Of a stretch of 64,000 nt of DNA, positions 43,282 to 52,889 are shown piece by piece. Each line of letters starts with the position of its first letter. Positions within the stretch are counted from its first letter, which is position 1. Both the position numbers and the translations under genes were made by a program. The notes beneath the pieces were generated by a model. The model was given only the letters and a program-made list of their open reading frames with translations, was not told where the DNA came from and did not search any database. Source of the DNA: CAZOOK01 sp964581385 (lineage in GTDB: Bacteria > Pseudomonadota > Gammaproteobacteria > Nevskiales > Nevskiaceae); NCBI GenBank assembly GCA_964581385.1, contig CAZOOK010000001.1:248001-312000 (forward strand), read 5' to 3'.

Positions 43282-45561
43282 ATGCAGTCTGAATACGTGC
43301 CGGTCCCGACTCAAATCGACGTCAGCCTTCGTACGAAGGGCGAAGACTTGCCTATCCGGATTCGAATCGGCGCCGCCTTTGGTTTTATGGCGCTGCTGCT
43401 GATCATCGAGATGGTGATCGCGAGCTTCGAGATGTCGAAGATCCAGAAGAACTTCGAAAACGTCGTTCTGGACAAGAATGCGACCGTCGCGGCTGCCAAC
43501 GACATGGCCAGCGGCATCCGCAACATCGGCCTGGGGGAACGGACGCTCGCGCTTTCGGTCGACGACGATACCATTCAGTTGATGCTGAATCAGATCGACG
43601 ACAACGAGAAAAAATATGACGCCGCGGAAGCGAAGCTGAAAGACCGCGTGGCATCGGACGACAAGGGTAAAGAACTGCTCGAACAGATCGGCAAGACCAG
43701 GGAAAAGATCAGACCGATGGAAGACGCGCTGATCAAACTTGGCGCTTCGAAAGCGCAGGATAAGTATCACCAGGCGCTCGCGCAGATTCTCATGCTGCTG
43801 CCGGTCGAAGCGCAATGGCTGAAGAGTGTCAATGACGAAATCGACTATGAGTCGACGATCGCCCATGAGGCCATGGAAGTGTCGGCTAGTAGTTATGCGA
43901 CGGCGCGACTGCTCATGATCGTGCTCGGCGTGCTCGCGGTTTTTCTGACCTGGTTCGCTGCTCGCCGGATCGGTCACAGCATTGTTGCACCGGTGCGGCT
44001 TGCCGCGCACGTTGCGGATTCGATCGCTAAAGGCGTGCTCGATGTACATATCGACTCGTCGGCGCAGAGCGAACTTGGACAGATGCTGCGCTCAATGAGT
44101 GCAATGCAACGTGAATTGCAACGGCTCGCTGCAGCTCAGAACACAATGGTGGACCAGCACGAAGCCGGCCACCTCAGCTACCGTATCCGTGCTACCGACT
44201 TTCCGGGCGCGTACGGTGAAATGGCGGGACGTGTCAACGATCTCGTCGCGACGCCCATTGCGGTTACGATGCGGCTGGTCGAAGTGGTCAGCGCTTACGC
44301 ACGCGGAGATTTCTCCGTCGACATGGACCGTCTCAAGGGCGAAGCGGCTGTCGTCACCGAAGGCATCGATGGTGTGAAGGCCAGCTTTCTGGCGATCAAC
44401 GGCGAAATTCTGAAGCTGGTCGAAGCCGCCGCACGCGGCGATTTCAGCGCCCGCGGCGATGGCGCGCGCTTCTCGAACGATTTCCGCAGGATGATCGACG
44501 GACTTAATCGGTTGATGGAAGTCAGCGATCACGGCCTCGGCGAAGTATCGAGAGTCCTGGCGCTGGTTTCCAAAGGCGATCTCACGTCGACGATGGAGGG
44601 CGATTATTCGGGCGCCTTTGCCGATCTCAAGAATCACGTGAACATGACCATCGAGCAACTGATCCGCATCGTCAATGAAATTGGCGACGCGACGGCGGCG
44701 ATCAACCAGGTTGCGCGGGAAATGACGAGCGCCACTTCATCGATGTCAACACGTACGGAATCGCAGGCGGCGAGCCTTGAGGAAACCGCTTCCAGCATGG
44801 AAGAGATGACGGCGACGGTCAAAGCCAATGCGGACAATGCCAGGCAGGCGAGCCAGGTCGCTCAGAAATCCTCCGATGTCGCGGCAAAGGGCAGCGTGGC
44901 GGTGAATGAAGTCGTGAGAACGATGGATTCCATCGCCGACAGCTCCAAGAAAATCGTCGATATCATCGGCGCCATCGACGGTATCGCGTTCCAGACCAAC
45001 ATTCTCGCGCTCAATGCCGCCGTCGAGGCGGCACGCGCCGGCGAACAGGGCCGGGGTTTCGGAGTCGTCGCCTCGGAAGTCAGGCAGCTTGCCCATCGCA
45101 GTGCCGCGGCCGCCAAGGAAATCCGCATTCTCATCCAGGATTCGGCCGAGCGGGTCATGGAAGGTTCGCGGCTGGTCGGTGTCGCCGGCAAAACCATGGG
45201 CGAAGTGGGGGCAGAAGTTGGCCGCGTCACCACGATCATCAGCCAGATCGCCACCGCTTCGGCCGAGCAGTCGTCCGGAATCGATCAGGTGAACATGACC
45301 GTGACGCAAATGGATCAGGCGACCCAGCAGAATGCGGCGATGGTCGAAGAGGTTTCCGCGTCAGCCAAGCTTATGGAAGATCAATCGAAAGTGCTGGCAC
45401 GTTCGTTTGCGGTGTTTCGCCTGCCAGGCGGTCACAAGGGAAGAGGCGACAACTCACAGCGTCCGCGGCAAGCTTCCGATGTATCGGGACCGGCGTCGCC
45501 GCCACGGGGATTCTCCGGTCCCCGGCGCAAGCGATCCGCAGTCCCCGCTTCCGGATCTTAA
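43282..45561 (+). CDS. Methyl-accepting chemotaxis protein
   Basis: This 759-residue chemoreceptor has a first membrane helix at about 30-48, a periplasmic four-helix-bundle sensor (about 50-205), a second helix (about 209-228) and then several HAMP-like repeats (recurring ARGDFS and SKGDLT turns at about 230-460). The signalling coiled coil has the hairpin tip IDGIAFQTNILALNAAVEAARAGEQGRGF, followed by VVASEVRQLAHRSA. There is no C-terminal CheR-tethering pentapeptide; the tail is Pro/Arg/Gly-rich. It is a lone chemoreceptor here, with no che or flagellar genes in the window, so a FliA promoter upstream ties it to a motility regulon elsewhere. The ligand is unknown. Confidence 0.95.
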   Translation: MQSEYVPVPTQIDVSLRTKGEDLPIRIRIGAAFGFMALLLIIEMVIASFEMSKIQKNFENVVLDKNATVAAANDMASGIRNIGLGERTLALSVDDDTIQLMLNQIDDNEKKYDAAEAKLKDRVASDDKGKELLEQIGKTREKIRPMEDALIKLGASKAQDKYHQALAQILMLLPVEAQWLKSVNDEIDYESTIAHEAMEVSASSYATARLLMIVLGVLAVFLTWFAARRIGHSIVAPVRLAAHVADSIAKGVLDVHIDSSAQSELGQMLRSMSAMQRELQRLAAAQNTMVDQHEAGHLSYRIRATDFPGAYGEMAGRVNDLVATPIAVTMRLVEVVSAYARGDFSVDMDRLKGEAAVVTEGIDGVKASFLAINGEILKLVEAAARGDFSARGDGARFSNDFRRMIDGLNRLMEVSDHGLGEVSRVLALVSKGDLTSTMEGDYSGAFADLKNHVNMTIEQLIRIVNEIGDATAAINQVAREMTSATSSMSTRTESQAASLEETASSMEEMTATVKANADNARQASQVAQKSSDVAAKGSVAVNEVVRTMDSIADSSKKIVDIIGAIDGIAFQTNILALNAAVEAARAGEQGRGFGVVASEVRQLAHRSAAAAKEIRILIQDSAERVMEGSRLVGVAGKTMGEVGAEVGRVTTIISQIATASAEQSSGIDQVNMTVTQMDQATQQNAAMVEEVSASAKLMEDQSKVLARSFAVFRLPGGHKGRGDNSQRPRQASDVSGPASPPRGFSGPRRKRSAVPASGS

Positions 45562-45716
45562 TAGCAGTTCCCGGGAACGATTCCCAGCGCAGCCCCTCGC
45601 GGAAAATCCGCCAAGTTTGACGTGGGACATTGATCTGCATCAATAACCTCGTCAGCGCATCGCACGATACTGTTTCCCAGAGCGGTCTAACGCCGCCGGT
45701 AAGAGGGGAATGGCCA

Positions 45717-45941
45717 ATGATGCATTTAAAACACTCCGATATTGAATTGATTCCGCTGATTTGTCCCGCTTGTGAAGCGGAAGTCGATGCTGCCGATGGT
45801 GAATGCGTTGAAGGTAACTTGGTGCGCTGTGAACACTGCGGCATCGAGGCGGCATTGACGCGCGAATGGGACGAGCGCATAGATACATACCACTGGATTC
45901 TGATTGACCTGGAAATGGAGGATGACGATGAACGCCGCTGA
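45717..45941 (+). CDS. Small zinc-ribbon protein
   Basis: This 74-residue acidic protein has CPAC (Cys16, Cys19) and CEHC (Cys38, Cys41), a two-knuckle zinc ribbon, with an extra Cys30 between. The C-terminus is very acidic (DLEMEDDDERR). GAGGGGA lies seven bases before ATG 45717; a second ATG follows directly at 45720. It overlaps the next gene by 14 bases, so the two are translationally linked. No family name can be given. Confidence 0.75.
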   Translation: MMHLKHSDIELIPLICPACEAEVDAADGECVEGNLVRCEHCGIEAALTREWDERIDTYHWILIDLEMEDDDERR

Positions 45942-46395
45942 ATCATCGAGAAGGGAAGTGTCCGGCTCTGCGCTGGTGCTGGTGGCCGATCACGCGCGCG
46001 TCCGCCTGTTCGCGGTGCCGGTGCCGGGTGCACCACTGCAAGAGATCGAGGATTTGGTGAATCCATCGGCGCGCCAGCACGAGGGCGATATTGTCAGCGA
46101 TCGTTCCGGTCATCTCGACAAGGGACAGCACGGCGGCAGCTCCGCCGGTTCCGAAGACGGCGCCAAGAAGCATCAGGCAGACCAGTTCGCCAAGCGCGCA
46201 GGTGATCGTTTGACGGCTTTGCTGGCCACTGGAGCGTACCGGCGCATCTGTCTGGTCGCGGAGCCTGGCTTCCTCGGCCTGCTGCGTCCGCATCTGAGCA
46301 CCGCCGCGCAGCGGGCAGTGGTTTCTGAGATCGCTAAGTCAATGGCGGGCAAGCCGACCGCGGAAATACGCTCGATCCTGCCGAAGAGCGTTTGA
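45928..46395 (+). CDS. Host-attachment family protein
   Basis: This 155-residue protein resembles the family named for a protein needed for attachment to host cells. An N-terminal beta-strand block ALVLVADHARVRLFAV is followed by a flexible Gly/Ser/His-rich middle. The DQFAKRAGDRLTALLATGAYRRICLVAEPGFLGLLR segment is the family core. The family has a fold related to archaeal release factor/eRF1 domain proteins and is often stress-linked; its action is unknown. ATG 45928 is preceded by GGAGG seven bases upstream, inside the preceding zinc-ribbon gene. Confidence 0.8.
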   Translation: MNAAESSRREVSGSALVLVADHARVRLFAVPVPGAPLQEIEDLVNPSARQHEGDIVSDRSGHLDKGQHGGSSAGSEDGAKKHQADQFAKRAGDRLTALLATGAYRRICLVAEPGFLGLLRPHLSTAAQRAVVSEIAKSMAGKPTAEIRSILPKSV

Positions 46396-46486
46396 CGACC
46401 GGCCCGCGCCTCCGAGCCCGCTGCCCGATCGTGGACGGCGGGCTTTATCATCCGTGGCGCGCCGTATTGTTTTACGATAGCCGCCG

Positions 46487-47842
46487 ATGAACGCCCCCGC
46501 GCCCAAACAGCCGCCGCATTCGATGGAGGCGGAACAGTCCGTCCTCGGCGGGCTGCTGCTCGACAACGAGGCTTGGTTCGACATTGTCGAGAAGCTGGCG
46601 GAAGACGATTTCTACAGCCACGACCATAAGCTGATTTACCGCGCCATCGGCGAGGTGGTCAGCCAGAACAAACCCTGCGATTTCGTCACGTTGTCGGAGC
46701 ATCTGCGCCATCAGGCCAAGCTCGACGAAGCGGGCGGTATCGCCTATTTGGGCATGCTCGCCGCCGATACGCCGAGTGCAGCCAACGTGCGCGCGTATGC
46801 GGATATCGTGCGCGAGCGCTCAGTGCTGCGCAGCCTAATCGCGGCGGGTAACCACATTGCAGATCTCGGCTACCGCCCGGACGGGCGTGAGCCCGCCGAA
46901 CTGGTCGATTCCGCAGAACAGCAGGTATTCCGCATCCGCGAGCGCGGTGCGCGTGCAAAATCGGAGTGGTACGCGATGCCGCAGCTCATGGAGAAAATCC
47001 AGGAGCGCGTGGCGCTGTTGCGCAATAATCCGAAGGGGCTCGCTGGCCTGCCGACGGGTTTCAGCGCTTTCGATCGTCTGACCACCGGTTTGCATCCGGG
47101 CGATCTGGTGATCGTCGCGGGTCGCCCAAGCATGGGCAAAACCAGTTTCGCGATGAACATCGCGGAACACGCCGCCCTGATCGAACGCAAGGGGGTAGCG
47201 GTGTTCAGCATGGAAATGTCGGCTGAGCAGCTTGGTCTGCGCGTATTGTCTTCGTTCGGCCGCATCGATCAGCAGCACCTGCGCACCGGCGAACTCAATG
47301 ATCTGGAAATGAGCAAGATGATCTCGCAGGCCGGGCTGATCGCTGACGCGCCGTTGTACATCGACGAAACCGGCTCGCTGGCGCCGCTGGAGTTGCGCGC
47401 GCGCGCACGGCGCCTGAAAGCGCGGCACGACATCAAGCTGGTCATCGTCGATTATCTGCAGCTCATGCAGGTGCCGGGTTCCAAGGAGAACCGCACCAAC
47501 GAAATTTCCGAGATCAGCCGCAGTCTCAAGGGGCTCGCGAAGGAACTCAGCGTGCCGGTGATCGCGCTGTCGCAGCTCAACCGCGGCGTTGAGGCGCGCG
47601 ACAACAAGCGTCCACGCATGGCCGATCTGCGTGAATCCGGGAGTATCGAGCAGGACGCCGACGTGATCGTGTTCATTTATCGCGACGAGGTCTACAACCG
47701 CGAATCGCCGGACCAGGGCATCGCCGAAATCATCATCGGCAAGCAGCGCAACGGCCCCATCGGCACAGTGAAGACAGCATTCCTCGGCCAGTACACGCGC
47801 TTCGACAATCTGGCCGATTCGTCGTACGCGCAATTCGGCTAG
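46487..47842 (+). CDS. dnaB: Replicative DNA helicase
   Basis: This hexameric 5'-3' helicase works at the replication fork and binds DnaG primase through its N-terminal domain. Its 451 residues comprise an N-terminal helical domain (PHSMEAEQSVLGGLLLD), linker, and RecA-like ATPase with Walker A GRPSMGKTS, Walker B VIVDYLQLM, the arginine/Gln motif region LSQLNRGVEARDNKRP, and DADVIVFIYRDEVYN. No intein is present. dnaB followed by alr after 23 bases is a widespread proteobacterial pair. Confidence 0.98.
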   Translation: MNAPAPKQPPHSMEAEQSVLGGLLLDNEAWFDIVEKLAEDDFYSHDHKLIYRAIGEVVSQNKPCDFVTLSEHLRHQAKLDEAGGIAYLGMLAADTPSAANVRAYADIVRERSVLRSLIAAGNHIADLGYRPDGREPAELVDSAEQQVFRIRERGARAKSEWYAMPQLMEKIQERVALLRNNPKGLAGLPTGFSAFDRLTTGLHPGDLVIVAGRPSMGKTSFAMNIAEHAALIERKGVAVFSMEMSAEQLGLRVLSSFGRIDQQHLRTGELNDLEMSKMISQAGLIADAPLYIDETGSLAPLELRARARRLKARHDIKLVIVDYLQLMQVPGSKENRTNEISEISRSLKGLAKELSVPVIALSQLNRGVEARDNKRPRMADLRESGSIEQDADVIVFIYRDEVYNRESPDQGIAEIIIGKQRNGPIGTVKTAFLGQYTRFDNLADSSYAQFG

Positions 47843-47865
47843 CGCTTATTCACGGGTACGCTCTC

Positions 47866-48948
47866 ATGATCCCGCGCGTCACCGCCACCATCGATCTCAC
47901 CGCGCTCCGCGACAACCTTGCGCGCGTGCGCCGTTACGCGCCGGGCTCGCATGTGATGGCGGCGGTCAAGGCGGACGGCTACGGCCACGGCGCGGTACCG
48001 GTCGCGCGCACGCTCGCTGATGCGGGCGTGGATGCGCTCGCGGTCGCCTGTCTTGAAGAAGCAGTGAAGCTGCGCGACGCCGGCATCGCCGCGCCGATCG
48101 CTTTGCTTGAAGGCGTGATGTCCGAGGACGAAGCGCGCGAGGCCGTACGCCAGCACTTGCAGATCGTCGTTCATGATCCGTGGCAGCTGGCACTGCTGGA
48201 ATCGTTGCAGGATGCCACGCTATCACTCTGGTTCAAGATCGATACTGGAATGCACCGCCTCGGCTTTGCACCGACGGCAGTGCCGGTGCTCGCGAACGCG
48301 CTGCAACAGCGTCCCGCGTGGAATTTCTGTGGATGGATCACGCATCTTGCCTGCGCCGACGAAGCGGACAATCCGATGACGCAGCGTCAGATTGCGCTGT
48401 TCGACGAAATCCTCGGTACGCTGCCCGGCGCGCGCTCGATCGCGAATTCGGCTGGCCTGATCGCCTGGCCGCTGACGCGCCGCGAGTGGGTGCGTCCTGG
48501 TCTCGCCCTATATGGTGCGAGTCCGCTGCCGGAGCAGAGCGCCGCCGACCTCGGCCTGCGGCCGGCGATGCGCGTCGAAGGTCGCCTGCTGTCGATCCAC
48601 GATGTGCCCGAAGGCGCGACGATCGGCTACGGCGCCACCTACCGCTGTCCGCAACTGATGCGCATTGGCGTCGTCGCTGTCGGCTATGCGGATGGTTACG
48701 ATCGCAACCTGCCGACCGGCACACCGGTACTGGTCTGCGGCCGCCGCGCGCCGATGGTGGGACGCGTATCGATGGACATGATTACGATCGATCTGCGCGA
48801 AGTGCCGGAAGCGCGGGTCGGCGATACGGTCACGCTGTGGGGCGAGGGACTGCCCGCCGAGGAAATTGCGCGCTACGCGGGCACGCTCGTCTACGAATTG
48901 TTTTGCGGACTGACCAAGCGCGTGCATTTCAGCTATTCCGGATTTTGA
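47866..48948 (+). CDS. alr: Alanine racemase
   Basis: This PLP enzyme interconverts L- and D-alanine for peptidoglycan. The 360-residue fold-type III protein has the PLP lysine in VKADGYGHG near residue 35, the catalytic-region Tyr in GYGATYRC, and C-terminal strands with GRVSMDMITIDL. It is transcribed with dnaB. Confidence 0.97.
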   Translation: MIPRVTATIDLTALRDNLARVRRYAPGSHVMAAVKADGYGHGAVPVARTLADAGVDALAVACLEEAVKLRDAGIAAPIALLEGVMSEDEAREAVRQHLQIVVHDPWQLALLESLQDATLSLWFKIDTGMHRLGFAPTAVPVLANALQQRPAWNFCGWITHLACADEADNPMTQRQIALFDEILGTLPGARSIANSAGLIAWPLTRREWVRPGLALYGASPLPEQSAADLGLRPAMRVEGRLLSIHDVPEGATIGYGATYRCPQLMRIGVVAVGYADGYDRNLPTGTPVLVCGRRAPMVGRVSMDMITIDLREVPEARVGDTVTLWGEGLPAEEIARYAGTLVYELFCGLTKRVHFSYSGF

Positions 48949-48952
48949 AGAA

Positions 48953-49990
48953 TCAGATCAGCTCCAGCACCCGTTTCTCCGTCCACGTCTCCATGGCGAA
49001 GTTCTCGATAAAGCCGCAGTGACCGCCGTACTCGGTGACGTCGTAGGCAACGCAGGAACCGACCGCGCGCAGACCATCGAAGCCGGCGATCGGGATCACT
49101 GGATCATCCTTCGATGTGATGACCGCCACTTGCGATGGCGCCTTCATCAGCATGTCGGGTGTCAGCGTATACGCGGCGAGGTAGTGGCGCAGTTCTCCAA
49201 ATTCGGTGAATTCGGCGACGAATTGCGCGGTTGATTTTTCGATGCTGTTGATCGGCAGATGCATCGAGAAGTCGTAGTGGCCGGGCCACGCATCGGCCTT
49301 GGCGAGCATTGCTCGTTCCCAGTTTTCCGCGAAGTAGCGGCGGAAAAGTGCCGGACCATTGTCGATCGCCCGCAATGTGGCGCCCGGATCGATCGCCGGC
49401 GAGATGCCGATCGACAGCTTGGGAACGACGCCGACCGCCGGCCCATAGAGCCCGACGCGCAACGCGAAATTGCCGCCCAGCGAGAAGCCGACGACGACCA
49501 GCGGCCGTGCCGCGTCGAGTGTCAGGATTGCCTGCAATGCGCCGAGCACTTCGGCGATGCGCGCGGAGTGGAACATTTCCCGGTTCAAGTGATACGAATC
49601 ACCGTGATCGCGCAGATTGAGACGGAACACATTCCAGCCGGCGGCGTGCAGCCGGCATGCCATCGAATACAGGTAATTGGAATCGTGGCTGCCTTCCCAG
49701 CCGTGGATCAATACTGCCAAACCACGCGCTTCCGTGCCGATCGGTTGCGGCGAGTGCCAGCCGCACAGCCGCACACCGTCCCCGCAATCGAGCTCGTGGA
49801 GTCGGGCCAGTGCTGCCATGCGACTGCCGCGCATCCGCCACAGCCAGCGGCGCGGACTTTTGCTGGCGAGGATCGTCTGGATTCGCGGATGCGCGAGCAG
49901 CGGATTCGGCCGGAAATCGGCTGCCGGCAGGACGCGCGCCCGCGACTCCGGCGCTACCGGCACGTCAGGCGCACAGCCGCCGCAGCACAC
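48953..49990 (-). CDS. YheT-type alpha/beta hydrolase
   Basis: This 345-residue hydrolase of the YheT/EMB8-like group has NPLLAHPRIQTILAS near the start, the HGWEGS oxyanion segment, the nucleophile elbow VVGFSLGGN, an acidic residue in SKDDPVIP and the catalytic His in EYGGHCGF. Members are often listed as carboxylesterases of unknown substrate. The GTG at 49990 overlaps the 3' end of dapE by 26 bases; a shorter start a few codons in is possible. It ends four bases from the convergent alr gene. Confidence 0.9.
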   Translation of the reverse strand: MCCGGCAPDVPVAPESRARVLPAADFRPNPLLAHPRIQTILASKSPRRWLWRMRGSRMAALARLHELDCGDGVRLCGWHSPQPIGTEARGLAVLIHGWEGSHDSNYLYSMACRLHAAGWNVFRLNLRDHGDSYHLNREMFHSARIAEVLGALQAILTLDAARPLVVVGFSLGGNFALRVGLYGPAVGVVPKLSIGISPAIDPGATLRAIDNGPALFRRYFAENWERAMLAKADAWPGHYDFSMHLPINSIEKSTAQFVAEFTEFGELRHYLAAYTLTPDMLMKAPSQVAVITSKDDPVIPIAGFDGLRAVGSCVAYDVTEYGGHCGFIENFAMETWTEKRVLELI

Positions 49991-51110
49991 CTTCGTAGAT
50001 CGCGCTGAGCCGGTCGAGATCGGCGACGTTCACGTGCTCGTCGATCATGTGGATGCTGTCGTTGATCGGTCCGATCTCGACGACCTCGGTGCCCAGCGGC
50101 GCGATGAAACGTGCGTCAGATGTGCCGCCGCCGGTGAACAACTCTGGCTGTGCGATAGCAGTCACATCCGCAATCGCGGCCTTCGCGGCCTCGATCAGCC
50201 GGCCCTGTTTGGTCAGGAATGGTTCGCCGGTGTGCCACCAGTTTGCTTCGTAGCGCAGCCGATGCTTGTCGAGCACGTCTGTCACGCGCGACTTCAGACT
50301 CTCCGCGGTGGATTCAGTGCAATAGCGGAAATTGAAAATCACATCCGCTTCGCCGGGAATCACGTTGTTGGCGCCGGTGCCGGAGTGGAAGTTAGAAATC
50401 TGGAACGAGGTCGGCGGGAAATGCGCATTGCCGCGATCCCACTCCATCGTGGTTAATTCCGTCAGCGCCGGCACTAGGCGGTGGATCGGATTGTCGGCCT
50501 TCTGCGGATAAGCGACGTGACCCTGCTTGCCGAACACATGCAGATTGCAGCCGAGCGAACCACGGCGACCGACGACGATGCGATCGCCCAGCGTGAGGTG
50601 GCTGGAGGCTTCGCCGACGATCGCGAAATCCGGTTTGATCCCGCGCTCGCGCAGCACCCGAGCGACGTGCTTGGTGCCATGTTGCGCCATGCCTTCCTCA
50701 TCGCTGGTGACGAGATAGGCGAGCGTGCCGCGCGGCTTGCCGTCCCGAAGCAGACGCTCAGTGGCGCCGACCATTGCTGCCAGCCCGCTCTTCATGTCGG
50801 CCGCACCGCGTCCGTAAAGCACGCCGTCGCGGATCTGCGGTTGGAACGGATCGCTGGCCCACTTCTCACGCGGGCCGGGCGGCACCACATCGGTATGCCC
50901 GGCGAGCACCACCAGCGGTCCGCTGTCGCCGAGCGTTGCCCATAGGTTGGTGACGCCCTCGCAATTCATCCATTCCAGCGTGAAGCCCAGCGCCGCGAGG
51001 CGGTCGCCGATCAGCGTGCAACAGCCGGCGTCGTCAGGGGTCAGGGAACGGCACGCAATCAGCGCGCGCGTGAATTCGAGCACGCCGGGAAAGGGAGTGT
51101 CTTCGGCCAT
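49965..51110 (-). CDS. dapE: Succinyl-diaminopimelate desuccinylase
   Basis: This di-zinc M20-type amidohydrolase of lysine/meso-DAP synthesis cleaves N-succinyl-LL-DAP. Its 381 residues have AGHTDVVPPG and GRGAADMKSGLAAM for metal binding, the catalytic Glu in SDEEG, the dimerisation lid (about 180-290) and the C-terminal His in the GTEVVEIGPINDSIHMIDE segment. The length and motifs match Gram-negative DapE. The downstream hydrolase overlaps its end. The other dap genes are not in this window. Confidence 0.95.
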   Translation of the reverse strand: MAEDTPFPGVLEFTRALIACRSLTPDDAGCCTLIGDRLAALGFTLEWMNCEGVTNLWATLGDSGPLVVLAGHTDVVPPGPREKWASDPFQPQIRDGVLYGRGAADMKSGLAAMVGATERLLRDGKPRGTLAYLVTSDEEGMAQHGTKHVARVLRERGIKPDFAIVGEASSHLTLGDRIVVGRRGSLGCNLHVFGKQGHVAYPQKADNPIHRLVPALTELTTMEWDRGNAHFPPTSFQISNFHSGTGANNVIPGEADVIFNFRYCTESTAESLKSRVTDVLDKHRLRYEANWWHTGEPFLTKQGRLIEAAKAAIADVTAIAQPELFTGGGTSDARFIAPLGTEVVEIGPINDSIHMIDEHVNVADLDRLSAIYEGVLRRLCA

Positions 51111-51456
51111 GGATCGCAGGATTTCGCAGGAGATTCCGGGTATCTTACGACGCCGGCGTTGCCTGGCACAGAAACGTGCCTGTTGTCCGGTACCGGGTCG
51201 ATTTATTGGATGCCTGCCGACTCCTGATAAATGTTCGGCTTAAACCTGGAGCCACGCAGCTATTAGTGTCGCTAAATGCGTTCCGCGGCGACGCGTCCTG
51301 CAGATGAGCATACCGCGCCGGGGATGTGTGCACTGACGTGTCTCTCAAAAACAGTCGATCGTGAATAGCAGAAGAGCTGCAGCCTACGACTTGTGCCAGC
51401 TCCTGCCGATGACAAACGGCAGCTTCCGGGGAAGGAAAGGACGCATATGTCTTTCG
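51111..51456. other. Intergenic stretch without a recognisable gene
   Basis: This is the gap between the dapE start and the SDR 3' end, which lie on the same strand. It should hold the dapE promoter near 51120-51200. Only short, featureless open frames cross it, and no terminator hairpin with a T-run was found. Confidence 0.5.
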
Positions 51457-52260
51457 CTACACTTTGATCTTGTATAAGGCAGCGGCGCCCATTGTAAGTT
51501 TCTGCGAAATACTTTGGCGGGGCAGGATGTGCATTACGGCCGCAATCACAGACCCCACCGCGTACCACACGGGACGCTTACCCAACGACGCTAGGACCTC
51601 ACGCGCTAACTCGTCGGGGTCTTTGGCGGCAAAGCCGCTGTTATTGACAGCCAAGATGCCTGACCGCGCCATTGCCGGTGTCGCGGTCAAGCCTGCCACG
51701 GCGCACAGGACATCTACGCCATCTCGCTTGAGTTCCCAGTGCAATCCTTCGGCGAGCGTCAACATAAATGCCTTGGTGGCGGCATAAACCGCAACCAGCC
51801 CACTGCCCGCCATAGCCGACATGGAGGACAGCAAAATGGCACCACCACGCCGGCGTGCTCGCATCGGCGCCAGCACGCGATGCAACAATGCGACCGGCGT
51901 TACGCAATTGAGATAGACCAGTGTCATCCCCTTGGCTTCAGGCTCGTCAAGGAAGAAACCTGCGCCGTGTGTTGCCCCCGCATTGTAGATCACCAGACCA
52001 ATTTCCTGCGCGTCAACCAGTGCTGCAACTTGATCTGCCGCGCCGGATGTCGCAAGGTCAATCTGCGCCGTCGTAACCTTGACCGGGTGTGCAATACGAA
52101 CTGCATTCGCAGTTGCGTTAAGCGGGCCGGCCGATCGAGCAACCAAGATCAAGTCAAGTCCTGCCGCTGCCAGCTGCTGCGCGAACGCCGCGCCTATACC
52201 TTCAGACCCGCCAAGGATCAGCGCACAAGGTCCATAGCGCCGGACGAAGTCAGCGTTCAA
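51457..52260 (-). CDS. Short-chain dehydrogenase/reductase
   Basis: This 267-residue classical SDR has the cofactor motif GGSEGIG (in place of the usual TGxxxGIG), NAGATHG, a Ser in LLSSMSA and the catalytic YAATK. The specificity tail is basic and hydrophobic. I start at TTG 52260, because GGGAG lies eight bases upstream and the preceding long frame to 52476 translates the upstream gene out of frame. This makes an 11-base overlap with the EthD gene, so the two are co-expressed. The substrate is unknown; the SDR/EthD pairing suggests catabolism of a ketone, steroid or aromatic. Confidence 0.85.
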   Translation of the reverse strand: MNADFVRRYGPCALILGGSEGIGAAFAQQLAAAGLDLILVARSAGPLNATANAVRIAHPVKVTTAQIDLATSGAADQVAALVDAQEIGLVIYNAGATHGAGFFLDEPEAKGMTLVYLNCVTPVALLHRVLAPMRARRRGGAILLSSMSAMAGSGLVAVYAATKAFMLTLAEGLHWELKRDGVDVLCAVAGLTATPAMARSGILAVNNSGFAAKDPDELAREVLASLGKRPVWYAVGSVIAAVMHILPRQSISQKLTMGAAALYKIKV

Positions 52261-52621
52261 CTTGCGTCTCCCGAGAGTCGACAAGGAACATGCGTGTAAA
52301 CCCGGACTCGAGGAAATTCGCCTCGTCGGCTTCAATGGTCGATAGCACCTTGGGATCGGCGGCCTGTTTAAACATCGCCAGCCGGTCAGCGTCACTGGCA
52401 AAGAATATTTCTGTAACGATGTCGAAGTCGAACGGTGCGGCGAGTGGATTGACGAAGGCTGCGCCAAAATCCGCATAGTTTCGGCGATAAGCCGAAATAG
52501 TCGGGAACAAACTGAGTATCAGAGGAACATGCTTCGTTTCGTAGTAAGCGATCACGTCGGTACGCTTCATGTCCCGTCGCCCTCTCAACAATGCAATCAG
52601 CTTGATCTGATATTGGTTCAC
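52250..52621 (-). CDS. EthD-domain protein
   Basis: This 123-residue protein of the EthD/dimeric alpha-beta-barrel family has the core IKLIALLRGRRDMKRTDVIAYYETKHVPL, followed by RRNYADFG and FDIVTEIFFASDADRLAMF. It is named after a protein needed for ethyl-tert-butyl-ether degradation; relatives include small cyclases and decarboxylases. I use GTG 52621 with AGGGG five bases upstream; an ATG at 52684 would add 21 residues resembling a leader but without a ribosome-binding site. It overlaps the SDR gene. Confidence 0.8.
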   Translation of the reverse strand: MNQYQIKLIALLRGRRDMKRTDVIAYYETKHVPLILSLFPTISAYRRNYADFGAAFVNPLAAPFDFDIVTEIFFASDADRLAMFKQAADPKVLSTIEADEANFLESGFTRMFLVDSRETQVER

Positions 52622-52889
52622 ACGATCCCCTAGAGATGCGATTGCGAAAGGTGAACCTGAAAGTAGAAGGCTAACTCCGAGCATGCTTCATCCATGTGGG
52701 GGAGGTACCCATTCCCGATGGCCGCTGCGGGGCAGAGGTATAAAAAACTGGCCGGCCGCTATATCGGGCTGGGACCGTCGGGGATGAATTTTAACTTCGC
52801 GCCAGTTAATCGCTGTGGGCGCCGGCGAACTTGATCAACGCGGTTCCGCTTCACTCTACACATGCACGGGCTGGGACAAAATGCCGGCC

